From assembly GCA_031289865.1 (NCBI GenBank), contig JAITOQ010000132.1, forward strand, positions 1 through 9,428: 9,428 nucleotides of DNA, in the 5' to 3' direction. How positions within the stretch are numbered: the first letter of the stretch is position 1; every line of letters starts with the position of its first letter. This DNA is from Clostridiales bacterium. GTDB taxonomy: Bacteria; Bacillota; Clostridia; Christensenellales; JAISNN01. The position numbers were made by a program, and so were the translations under genes. This document shows positions 1 through 5,583 of this stretch, in pieces. The notes below the pieces were generated by a model that was not told the origin of the DNA, ran no database searches, and was given only the letters and a program-made list of their open reading frames with translations.

Positions 1-1080
1 CGTATTCATAGGCTAATACATAAATATTCACTAAATCGTTATTTTAAAGATTATGTCATATCAAGTGAAACGCCCTTTCGCAAGCCCGATGGTTTTATGT
101 TTGAGTATGCTTTAAAATCCGAAGATTTTTCTCCGAATGAAGTTCTGATGGTCGGGGATCGATATGATAACGACATTCAAGGGGCGCAATATTGTCATAT
201 TAACACGGCACTGCTAAAAGATAAGCAAGTATCTGTTTTTAGCGGTTATACTCCTGATTTTGTTATAAATTATTTAGCCGATGTGTTAGATATAATCGAG
301 TATAGTAAGGAGAACAAGTTGTTGTCTGCCGTAGGGGACTTCAAGCCGTTTAAGTATCAGCCGCCGCTTAGGTGTGCATTTATAACTGCGGGTGGAAAAG
401 GAACGAGATTAGGAGAAATTAGTCTGACAAAGCAAAAATGCATGTTGCCTATTTGGGACGGGAAGCCGTTGTTGTATTATGTTTTAGAATCACTTAGATC
501 GGTGGGCTGCAATAAGGTAGTAATAGCGGTAGATTATTTGAAAGAGCAGATTAAGGATTATTTTAAAGATGGGAATGATTTTGATATTGAAATATGTTAT
601 ATCGAGGGCAATTTTCAATCTACATATGACGCGATATGTCATTCATTAAATAGCTTATCGGATACATTTTATTATGTGCACGGAGACATTTTATTCCATC
701 CAAACCTTTTGGTAAACCTTAATCGAAAATATCACTCGAACCACTTAGGAACTGTTGCGTTAATTTCCAATAAGAATATTCATTTAACGCATGCGCAGAT
801 GGATGTTGAAAAGGAACATATAAAAGCTATTGATTTGTCAGAAAGAGACGAGCGTTTTCCATATACATTTTTAGGTGCTGCAATTTATAACAAAAATGAT
901 TTTATCGATAATTTTGATGGAAATTACAGTGGTATGGTTGAAAAGGTAATATATCAAAAATTAGTTAAGAATGAAAAAATGAATGCGGTGGTTTATGAAG
1001 GCGGTTGGCGGCATATAGAAAAAATAGAAGATTATCAGCGCGTTGCAAAAGAAAATAAATGGGGGATATGTTTTGAATAA
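1..1080 (+). CDS. HAD phosphatase-nucleotidyltransferase fusion, 5'-partial
   Basis: The reading frame is open from base 1, so the start lies upstream; 359 residues are visible. Residues about 1-90 are the C-terminal half of a HAD hydrolase of the subfamily-I type: motif III Lys in FRKPDGF (K28) and motif IV in VGDRYDND (D53, D58). The first ATG (position 97) falls inside this domain and is not a credible start. Residues about 123-340 are a nucleotidyltransferase of the sugar-1-phosphate type: ITAGGKGTRLG (nucleotide-binding loop), then KCMLPI with the usual Lys, then a GDILF-type metal-binding Asp. HAD motif I and the cap are outside the window. From family knowledge, the HAD part would remove a phosphate and the NTase would load the resulting 1-phosphate onto a nucleotide. 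Both are probably cytosolic. The substrate is unknown; a heptose, hexose or polyol-type phosphate is possible. It overlaps the next gene by 8 nt. Confidence 0.85.
   Translation, partial: RIHRLIHKYSLNRYFKDYVISSETPFRKPDGFMFEYALKSEDFSPNEVLMVGDRYDNDIQGAQYCHINTALLKDKQVSVFSGYTPDFVINYLADVLDIIEYSKENKLLSAVGDFKPFKYQPPLRCAFITAGGKGTRLGEISLTKQKCMLPIWDGKPLLYYVLESLRSVGCNKVVIAVDYLKEQIKDYFKDGNDFDIEICYIEGNFQSTYDAICHSLNSLSDTFYYVHGDILFHPNLLVNLNRKYHSNHLGTVALISNKNIHLTHAQMDVEKEHIKAIDLSERDERFPYTFLGAAIYNKNDFIDNFDGNYSGMVEKVIYQKLVKNEKMNAVVYEGGWRHIEKIEDYQRVAKENKWGICFE
1061..1066 (+). promoter_or_regulatory. ribosome binding site selecting the TTG start of the radical SAM gene
   Basis: GGGGGA lies 6 nt before TTG at 1073-1075. 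The frame is also open back to an earlier TTG at 1043, but that has no purine-rich site before it and would lengthen the overlap with the upstream gene to 38 nt. The TTG at 1073 gives an 8-nt overlap, as expected for translational coupling, and places the CxxxCxxC motif near residue 22, as in MoaA-like enzymes. Confidence 0.6.
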
Positions 1081-2065
1081 TACGGAACAATGTCAGCAAG
1101 TACTACCTTCTTTGGTAATCAATATAACCGATAGCTGTAATTTACAGTGTCAATATTGTCCTCCATATGGGGAAAATCTCGCAAAGGGAAAACAGAATTT
1201 TGACATTGAGGTTACTGAAAGGTTGATTGATTTGGCAAAAAATGCCGGAATAAAATTAGTTAGATTTACGGGCGGAGAGCCCATTTTATTTCCGGAACGA
1301 GTGGAACGTCTCATTAATCGTTGCGGAGATTTTTTTAAGAGATTAGTGTTAAATACAAACGGTTTGTTGTTGGCTCAAAATTTATATTGGCTCAAAAATT
1401 ATAAAGATCGTTTGATTTTAAAAATAAGTCTTGACAGTATAGATGCAAAAGAATATAATGATATTACAAAACACGGAGAGTTGTTGATATTACTCAATAA
1501 TATTGATGAGGCTATACGGCAAAATTTTTACGTTGAAATCAATACGGTAATATACAATCAATCGCCTAAAAGTGTTATTGATGTAATAAAATTTGTGTTA
1601 GAGAAAGGCATAGACATGAAGTTGTTGACAACTTCAAGCTTTTATGATAATATTAAGACACAAAATAGTGTTGCGGTAAGAGTTGTATATGATTGGCTTA
1701 ATAACAATTTGCAACACAATTCATCGGAACGACTTGCATCCGGAGCGGGAGTATCTATGCTGAGTTATAGTAACGGAAGAAACAAGGTGTTACTTATAGA
1801 TCATGCCGTTCGTGACTCGCTAACGCCAAACAAATTGTATTTTACATTTTGTAAAGAAAAATGTTCGTATTATCCGTGTGATAGTGGCGCGCTTTCAATT
1901 ACGTTAAGCACCGATGGAATACTTACCCCATGTCGGGGAAGAAAAGATTTGGGAACGGAAGTTTTTTCTTTGGGGACACAAGAAGTAGATATTGCATTCA
2001 AAAAAGGATTAGATTATTTTAAGAAATGCGTTGAAATCAACTTAAACGGAGGTCAAACAATATGA
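1073..2065 (+). CDS. MoaA-like radical SAM enzyme with C-terminal auxiliary Cys cluster
   Basis: About 330 residues from a TTG start. The N-terminus carries the radical SAM signature CNLQCQYC (Cys22, Cys26, Cys29), which binds the 4Fe-4S cluster that cleaves S-adenosylmethionine. FTGGEPILFP follows and is the GGEP SAM-binding strand. The C-terminal part has four cysteines (about 260, 264, 269, 287) in a C-x3-C-x4-C-x17-C pattern, with LSTDGILTPC resembling the DG-x-x-x-PC segment of MoaA and SPASM/Twitch proteins. A second iron-sulfur cluster is therefore likely. Length matches MoaA, but no other molybdopterin gene is nearby. Its position directly after an NTase and directly before an HD protein suggests it modifies a nucleotide-linked or phosphorylated metabolite; this is inference. 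A RiPP-maturase role is less likely because no convincing precursor is seen. Strongly AT-rich codon use. Confidence 0.88.
   Translation: MNNTEQCQQVLPSLVINITDSCNLQCQYCPPYGENLAKGKQNFDIEVTERLIDLAKNAGIKLVRFTGGEPILFPERVERLINRCGDFFKRLVLNTNGLLLAQNLYWLKNYKDRLILKISLDSIDAKEYNDITKHGELLILLNNIDEAIRQNFYVEINTVIYNQSPKSVIDVIKFVLEKGIDMKLLTTSSFYDNIKTQNSVAVRVVYDWLNNNLQHNSSERLASGAGVSMLSYSNGRNKVLLIDHAVRDSLTPNKLYFTFCKEKCSYYPCDSGALSITLSTDGILTPCRGRKDLGTEVFSLGTQEVDIAFKKGLDYFKKCVEINLNGGQTI
2048..2053 (+). promoter_or_regulatory. strong Shine-Dalgarno for the HD-domain gene
   Basis: GGAGGT sits 8 nt before ATG 2062 and inside the last codons of the radical SAM gene. The start overlaps the upstream stop as ATGA. The site also explains the Gly-Gly near the radical SAM C-terminus. 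Confidence 0.8.
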
Positions 2066-2634
2066 CAAACAAAGAATTAGCAGATAACATTGAGTATGTT
2101 GCAAAAAAAGAAATCGAAGAATTCGGGTTGCCGACAAAACGTCATTATGATTTATCATTAGAGTACGGCATTGAATTGGCAAAAAGGCTAAGAGTCGATG
2201 TTGATGTTGTTAGGGCAGGGGTTGCTTTAATGGACATCAAATTGGGTCAAAGCGCAAAAGAGGGTAAACAACCGCAACATGTTGAAATATGCAAACAGTT
2301 TACCGAGGAATTATTACATTCATTTGGAGTACAAGAACCGTTATTTACACAGCTTGTAAATTGCGTGGAGGCACATCACGGAAAAGTGCCGTTTGCTTCA
2401 CTTGAAGCTGAAATTGTAGCAAATGCCGATTGCTATAGATTTATTCATCCGAGAGGAGTTATGTCTTTTTATGCAACAGTGATTAAGCGAGGCAATGAAC
2501 ATGATGCAGCATTAAAGGCAGTAAAGGCGAAACTTGATGAAAAAAAGGGAATTCTTTCGTTAAAAGAAGCTAAAGACGATTTGGAAAAATATTACAATTG
2601 GTTTGATACGATTATTGAAGAAGCGTATGATTAA
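2062..2634 (+). CDS. HD-domain protein with His-to-Met change in the HD pair
   Basis: 190 residues, ATG start overlapping the previous stop. The layout follows the single-domain HD phosphohydrolase fold: H28 (in KRHYDLSLEYG), then VALMDIKLG where families normally show a His-Asp pair (here Met57-Asp58), H73 in the HVEICKQFTEELL helix, H105-H106 in VEAHHGK, and D123 in IVANADCYRF. All expected metal ligands except the His of the HD pair are therefore visible. HD proteins usually hydrolyse phosphate esters or nucleotides, and some are oxygenases. With one ligand lost, it could be a mononuclear or altered-metal enzyme, or a non-catalytic partner. Translational coupling to the radical SAM gene argues for a shared pathway. 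The C-terminal about 50 residues are charged and helical. I can give no gene name. Confidence 0.75.
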   Translation: MTNKELADNIEYVAKKEIEEFGLPTKRHYDLSLEYGIELAKRLRVDVDVVRAGVALMDIKLGQSAKEGKQPQHVEICKQFTEELLHSFGVQEPLFTQLVNCVEAHHGKVPFASLEAEIVANADCYRFIHPRGVMSFYATVIKRGNEHDAALKAVKAKLDEKKGILSLKEAKDDLEKYYNWFDTIIEEAYD

Positions 2635-2656
2635 GTAAGAGATATTGAGGCGAGGT

Positions 2657-2710
2657 ATGGACAACCGTTGGAGAATTGATTGTTTCGCTAAAATAATTTG
2701 GAACGCATAG
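2657..2710 (+). CDS. possible 17-residue small ORF after the HD gene
   Basis: An ATG preceded closely by GAGGCGAGGT encodes MDNRWRIDCFAKIIWNA and stops at TAG. It lies 22 nt after the HD gene stop and before the terminator, so it would be on the same transcript. It has one Cys and two Trp. It could be a chance ORF, the broken start of a lost gene, or a small peptide. Its nearness to a radical SAM gene is the only reason to consider a peptide substrate, and the other cassette genes point away from that. Confidence 0.2.
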   Translation: MDNRWRIDCFAKIIWNA

Positions 2711-2739
2711 CATCGACAAAAATAAAGGATTGAACAACA

Positions 2740-2776
2740 AAAAACAACGGAGCAGTTAAGAGCATTCGTTGTTTTT
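2740..2776 (+). terminator. AT-rich intrinsic terminator of the cassette
   Basis: AAAAACAACG (2740-2749) pairs perfectly with CGTTGTTTTT (2767-2776) across a 17-nt loop, ending in a T run. The stem is A/T-rich with four G-C pairs, so it is of moderate strength. Its position about 105 nt after the HD gene stop fits the end of the three-gene transcript. The symmetry means it could act in both directions. Confidence 0.5.
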
Positions 2777-2779
2777 ATT

Positions 2780-2853
2780 AATTACCCCGTCGAGCAAGTT
2801 CGCCTACACACCGTAGTTTAACCACTTGTCGACACCCTATCCATTGGGGAATT
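2780..2853. other. nested bulged inverted repeat, possible structured RNA or mobile-element end
   Basis: The outer stem is AATT[A]CCCC (2780-2788) with GGGGAATT (2846-2853), one bulged A. Directly inside on the left, GTCGA[G]CAAGT (2789-2799) pairs with ACTTGTCGAC (2824-2833), ten pairs and one bulged G. A small CTAC/GTAG pair lies in the apical loop. A 12-nt segment (2834-2845) is unpaired between the right arms. About 18 base pairs with single bulges on one side is unlikely by chance. It could be a non-coding RNA, a folded single-strand recombination site, or the hairpin end of an IS200/IS605-like element. I recognise no family. Confidence 0.4.
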
Positions 2854-2906
2854 TCGTTACCGTTGCAGAGTGCAAAAACATGCCAATATTTGTTTTTTTG
2901 TTTTAT

Positions 2907-2955
2907 GGGATTCTTGGAAATCGTTTGAGATTCTTCGCAAGCTCAGAATGACACC
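2907..2955 (+). repeat. dispersed intergenic hairpin repeat, copy R1
   Basis: A 49-bp unit made of GGGATTCTTGG, AAATCGTTTGAGATT and TTCGCAAGCTCAGAATGACA. Parts recur at 6571-6658 (opposite strand) and 6692-6720 (same strand). Within it ATTCT (2930-2934) pairs with AGAAT (2945-2949), with an inner GC/GC. Similar elements are common in spacers of many bacterial genomes, as far as I recall; I cannot verify that here. Confidence 0.65.
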
Positions 2956-3011
2956 TATTATTCAATGTGTGCTTACGCACAACTCACAAGAAATTCTTGT
3001 TAGTTCAAAAA

Positions 3012-3034
3012 TCCGTCATTTTGCATTCTGCATT
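3012..3034 (-). repeat. heptad repeat of AATGCAR type, copy 1
   Basis: Read on the minus strand this is AATGCAG-AATGCAA-AAT-GACGGA, built of a 7-bp unit. It matches 6531-6553 on the plus strand at 19 of 23 positions. It lies just upstream of the YitT promoter and has no obvious function. Confidence 0.5.
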
Positions 3035-3051
3035 CCTTGATATTCAAACCC

Positions 3052-3080
3052 TTGACTTTTCCTCTATCTTGTGATAAAAT
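3052..3080 (+). promoter_or_regulatory. sigma-A-type promoter of the YitT operon
   Basis: TTGACT (3052-3057), a 17-nt spacer, then TAAAAT (3075-3080) preceded by TG at 3072-3073, giving an extended -10. Transcription would start near 3087, leaving a leader of roughly 65 nt before ATG 3154. The spacing and hexamers are close to consensus. Confidence 0.7.
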
Positions 3081-3153
3081 GCAATAAAGGGAACTTGAAT
3101 CAGAGGCTTCGGCGGTAGGGAGAGGGTCGTTTTTTACGGCGGGCAAAAAAGTT

Positions 3154-4068
3154 ATGACGATAAACAAAAAAAGTAAGGGGTTTCTTTTTACAAAAAACGC
3201 GGGGATTTTGGTATTTGCCGCGCTTATGAGGTGTATTTCCGTATATATTTTCACCGTGCCGAATAAATTTGCGCCGGGCGGGGTGACGGGAATCGCTTCT
3301 ATGCTTTATAATTCGCCTCTCAAATTAAACGTCAGTATCATGTTGTTTGTCTTAAACATACCGCTTTTAATTCTCGCGTTTTTTAAGATGAACAAGGGCT
3401 TTGCCTTAAAGACCGCGATTGTAATCGCGCTTCTTTCTGTCGGTGTGGAGCTTATGGGTCGCTTTAACGTCCCTCAATACGGTATAAACGAGGGCGCGGA
3501 CAAGATGCTCGCATCGTTATTCGGCGGCGCGTTCGCGGGTATATCCCTTGCGCTCACGTTTAAGGTGAACGCTTCAAGCGGCGGTACGGACGTGGTGGGC
3601 GCGGTCATTCAAAAGCGTTATTCCGCAACGAACGTCGCATGGTTTATTTTGGCTTTTGACTCGATAATCATCGTGGTCAGCGGCTTTGTCTTTAACGACT
3701 TTGTACCCGTCATGTATTCCTTTGTCAGCTTGTTTGTCACGAGCAAGGTGTCGGAAATCATCACCAACGGCTTTACGACGGCGGTGACCTTTACCGTCAT
3801 CACCAAAAAGCCTAAGGAGTTCGGCATGAGGGTCATAAACGAGCTTCATCGGGGCGTCACCTCGATTAAAAGCGTGGGGCTGTATACGGGGCTTGAAAAC
3901 ACCGTCCTCCAATGCGTCGTCCGCAAGCGTCAAGTCAGTGAATTTCACCGCATTTTAAAGGAGACCGACAAGGACGCGTTTGCGTACGCTATGCCCGCGA
4001 CGGAGGTTTTGGGACAAGGCTTTACGGAGGACATTCGTCCTATAAAAAGGAACGACGGCGAAAAATAA
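3154..4068 (+). CDS. YitT family membrane protein (DUF161 plus DUF2179)
   Basis: 304 residues, the usual length for the family. Hydrophobic segments lie near residues 16-36, 60-78, 86-102, 118-137, 160-180 and 184-200. Family signatures are present: NKFAPGGVTGIA (about 37-48) and SSGGTDVVG (about 141-149). The C-terminal cytosolic DUF2179 domain spans about 218-292, with RGVTSIKSVGLYTG and the closing EVLGQGF. YitT proteins are widespread in Firmicutes; their transport or signalling role is poorly defined. The start ATG has only a weak GGCGGG site 10 nt upstream, but the frame, the extended -10 promoter and the family N-terminus support it. It is the first gene of a probable four-gene operon, with HAD phosphatase 49 nt downstream. 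A short tandem duplication covers its stop codon. Confidence 0.92.
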   Translation: MTINKKSKGFLFTKNAGILVFAALMRCISVYIFTVPNKFAPGGVTGIASMLYNSPLKLNVSIMLFVLNIPLLILAFFKMNKGFALKTAIVIALLSVGVELMGRFNVPQYGINEGADKMLASLFGGAFAGISLALTFKVNASSGGTDVVGAVIQKRYSATNVAWFILAFDSIIIVVSGFVFNDFVPVMYSFVSLFVTSKVSEIITNGFTTAVTFTVITKKPKEFGMRVINELHRGVTSIKSVGLYTGLENTVLQCVVRKRQVSEFHRILKETDKDAFAYAMPATEVLGQGFTEDIRPIKRNDGEK

Positions 4069-4080
4069 CGACGGCGAAAA
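4051..4080 (+). repeat. 14-bp tandem duplication across the YitT stop codon
   Basis: AACGACGGCGAAAA occurs at 4051-4064 and again at 4067-4080, separated by AT. The TAA stop (4066-4068) lies at the junction, so the duplication probably arose by slippage and left the second copy untranslated. Confidence 0.75.
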
Positions 4081-4117
4081 GACAACGAAATACGGATTTG
4101 TGAGATGAGATAATTTT

Positions 4118-4756
4118 ATGAAGTATAAGGCGATATTTTTTGACGTAGACGGGACGCTTTTTGACACGAGCGAGGGAATATACGACACCTTTAAATATGT
4201 GTTTAAGCGGTTTGGGATCGACGCGGAGAGCTCGGATCCGTCCTTTATAGGTCCGCCCATAAGTACTACACTCGAGCGTTTTTTTGAGGGCGTTACTCTC
4301 GATGAGGCACGCATAGCGTTCAGAGAGCATTACGACAAAAACGGGAAGTTTTGCGCGAAGCTTTACGACGGAATAGAATGCGTCCTTGCTATACTAAAAG
4401 CCGACGGAAAGCGTATCTATACCGCGACGTCAAAGAGCGAAGCGATATCGGAGGAGCTTGCGCGGAAGTTTGGGATACACCGCTATTTTGACAGAATACT
4501 CGGCGCGGATTATGCGGCGGGACGGGTAGAAAAAGACGAGGTTTTGCGCTACGCGCTCAATGTATCGGGTGAAAAGCCTACGGATTGTCTTTTGATAGGG
4601 GATACGCGCTTTGACGTACAAGGAGCGGAGACGGTCGGGATAGACTGCTTGTGCGCCGCGTACGGGTTTGGTAAACGTTCCGAACTAAAAGGAAACCGCG
4701 TGGTCGGCATCGTCGACAGCGCGTCCGATATAATAAAATTTTTGAGAGGATTATGA
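4118..4756 (+). CDS. HAD hydrolase, phosphoglycolate phosphatase-like
   Basis: 212 residues, typical for the Gph/PpaX group of HAD subfamily IA enzymes. Motif I is FFDVDGTLFDT with nucleophile D9 and acid/base D11. The cap has SFIGPPISTTLERF, a GPP segment common in this group. Motif II is YTATSKS (about 101-107), the motif III Lys is K139 in VEKDEV, and motif IV is GDTRFDVQGA (D162, D166). A complete catalytic set indicates an active cytosolic phosphatase for a small phosphometabolite such as phosphoglycolate, pyrophosphate or a sugar phosphate; the exact substrate is not visible. The ribosome site is weak (GAGATGAG about 9 nt upstream). Its stop overlaps the next gene as ATGA, so the two are translationally coupled. 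It is unrelated in composition to the HAD domain at the left edge. Confidence 0.9.
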   Translation: MKYKAIFFDVDGTLFDTSEGIYDTFKYVFKRFGIDAESSDPSFIGPPISTTLERFFEGVTLDEARIAFREHYDKNGKFCAKLYDGIECVLAILKADGKRIYTATSKSEAISEELARKFGIHRYFDRILGADYAAGRVEKDEVLRYALNVSGEKPTDCLLIGDTRFDVQGAETVGIDCLCAAYGFGKRSELKGNRVVGIVDSASDIIKFLRGL

Positions 4757-5580
4757 GATACGTCGTCTATACCCTTGACTATTTTAAGGGTCAAAACAAA
4801 TTTTGGAAGCTCTTCGGCTTGACGATATTGCCCGCGGTCTTTTTGGCGTTTTTCGCGCCGATACCGACTTGTAACGAATTTTTATTCGGTTTTTTCGGGA
4901 GCGGAAACTATTTCGGTTCGATTGTCATTCGGTTGACGGGGCTTGTGTGGTACAAAGCCGCGCTGATTCCCTTGTCGGTGATTGTCGCCGCGCTTATTTT
5001 TAGCTATGTTTCGGCGATTGTCGATAGGGACATGCACGTCGGCGACTTTCATTACGTCTCGTTTTCGCGGAGTATAAACGCAAACTTTTTTGCGTATGCG
5101 GTATTTGTCTTTTTTAGCTTAGTCATATTGATATTCAGTCTTTTTGCCGCGTCGCTACTCGTCAATCTTTGGGTGATTGCGTTTAACGGGCTAAAGGGTT
5201 GGTCGTTTGCGTTTTCGCTGATAACGATTTTGATTGTCTTTATACTTTTGCTGGTACTGCTTACGATAGTTTTGATTTGGCCCGCATACATGACCTATAC
5301 GGGAATGAAGCCGTTCGGCGCAATCGGTCGCGCTATTCGCCAAAAACAAAAAAAATCAGAGGTTTTTTTCGCGGTATTTCTGCCGTTTGCGGGGTACGAG
5401 CTTTTGTATCTTTTCTTTCTTTTGATAAAACTGCCTTTGGGCGGCGCGCTTGCAAACACGCTGTTACTTGCGTTTCTCGGTATCTATCTACCCGTTTTGA
5501 TCCATACGGTCTACTACGACATTTCGGGGCTTTCGCGTGAAGATCTCAATAAAAGAAGCATTTGGAAGAAAAAAGGATAA
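4753..5580 (+). CDS. polytopic membrane protein, family not recognised
   Basis: 275 residues with hydrophobic segments near 19-37, 67-90, 112-145 (one long or two short), 152-178, 203-226 and 233-255, so about six membrane spans. The charged loop after the second span has IVDRDMHVGDFHY. A basic loop (about 192-202, rich in Lys and Gln) precedes the fifth span. It ends in a basic tail (NKRSIWKKKG). There is no catalytic or transport signature that I can see. The ATG overlaps the HAD stop; AGAGGA lies only 2 nt upstream, so initiation may depend on reinitiation. It is followed after 3 nt by another membrane protein of similar size and design. The two may form a heteromeric complex, which is inference from spacing only. 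Confidence 0.8.
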   Translation: MRYVVYTLDYFKGQNKFWKLFGLTILPAVFLAFFAPIPTCNEFLFGFFGSGNYFGSIVIRLTGLVWYKAALIPLSVIVAALIFSYVSAIVDRDMHVGDFHYVSFSRSINANFFAYAVFVFFSLVILIFSLFAASLLVNLWVIAFNGLKGWSFAFSLITILIVFILLLVLLTIVLIWPAYMTYTGMKPFGAIGRAIRQKQKKSEVFFAVFLPFAGYELLYLFFLLIKLPLGGALANTLLLAFLGIYLPVLIHTVYYDISGLSREDLNKRSIWKKKG

Positions 5581-5583
5581 ATT

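Larger units (their letters stand above)
2635..3153. other. 519-bp spacer between the AT-rich cassette and the YitT operon
   Basis: No convincing gene lies here on either strand. In order it holds a possible 17-codon ORF (2657-2710), a terminator-like stem (2740-2776), a nested bulged inverted repeat (2780-2853), a weak A/T-only stem (2874-2880 with 2891-2897, followed by more T), a dispersed hairpin repeat (2907-2955), a perfect 7-bp palindrome around a central A (2986-3000), a heptad repeat (3012-3034) and the promoter of the next gene (3052-3080). Base composition changes across this spacer. Confidence 0.7.

Noticed and set aside
2044..2065. Gly-Gly near the radical SAM C-terminus, reminiscent of the MoaA C-terminal GG tail
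   Set aside because: The two glycines are encoded by the GGAGGT ribosome site of the next gene and are followed by three more residues, so the likeness is better explained by the overlapping signal.
1..2634. Phosphonate pathway (PhnZ-like HD oxygenase, cytidylyltransferase, HAD phosphonatase)
   Set aside because: The parts list is superficially similar, but the HD pair is changed, the HAD motifs are generic subfamily I, and no phosphonate-specific gene is visible.
2780..2853. Integron attC site
   Set aside because: The bulged inverted repeat is attC-like in shape, but the conserved end cores (RYYYAAC and GTTRRRY) are not at the required places and no integrase or cassette array is in the window.
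3087..3153. Riboswitch in the YitT leader
   Set aside because: The leader is only about 65 nt, with one weak 5-bp stem and no known aptamer motif.
3000..3254. 84-codon minus-strand ORF over the YitT promoter and start
   Set aside because: It covers repeats, the promoter and the YitT N-terminus, has no ribosome site or domain, and is antisense to a clear family member.
3574..4330. Several minus-strand ORFs of 72-124 codons
   Set aside because: All are antisense to the YitT and HAD genes, with low-complexity basic translations and no starts supported by ribosome sites.
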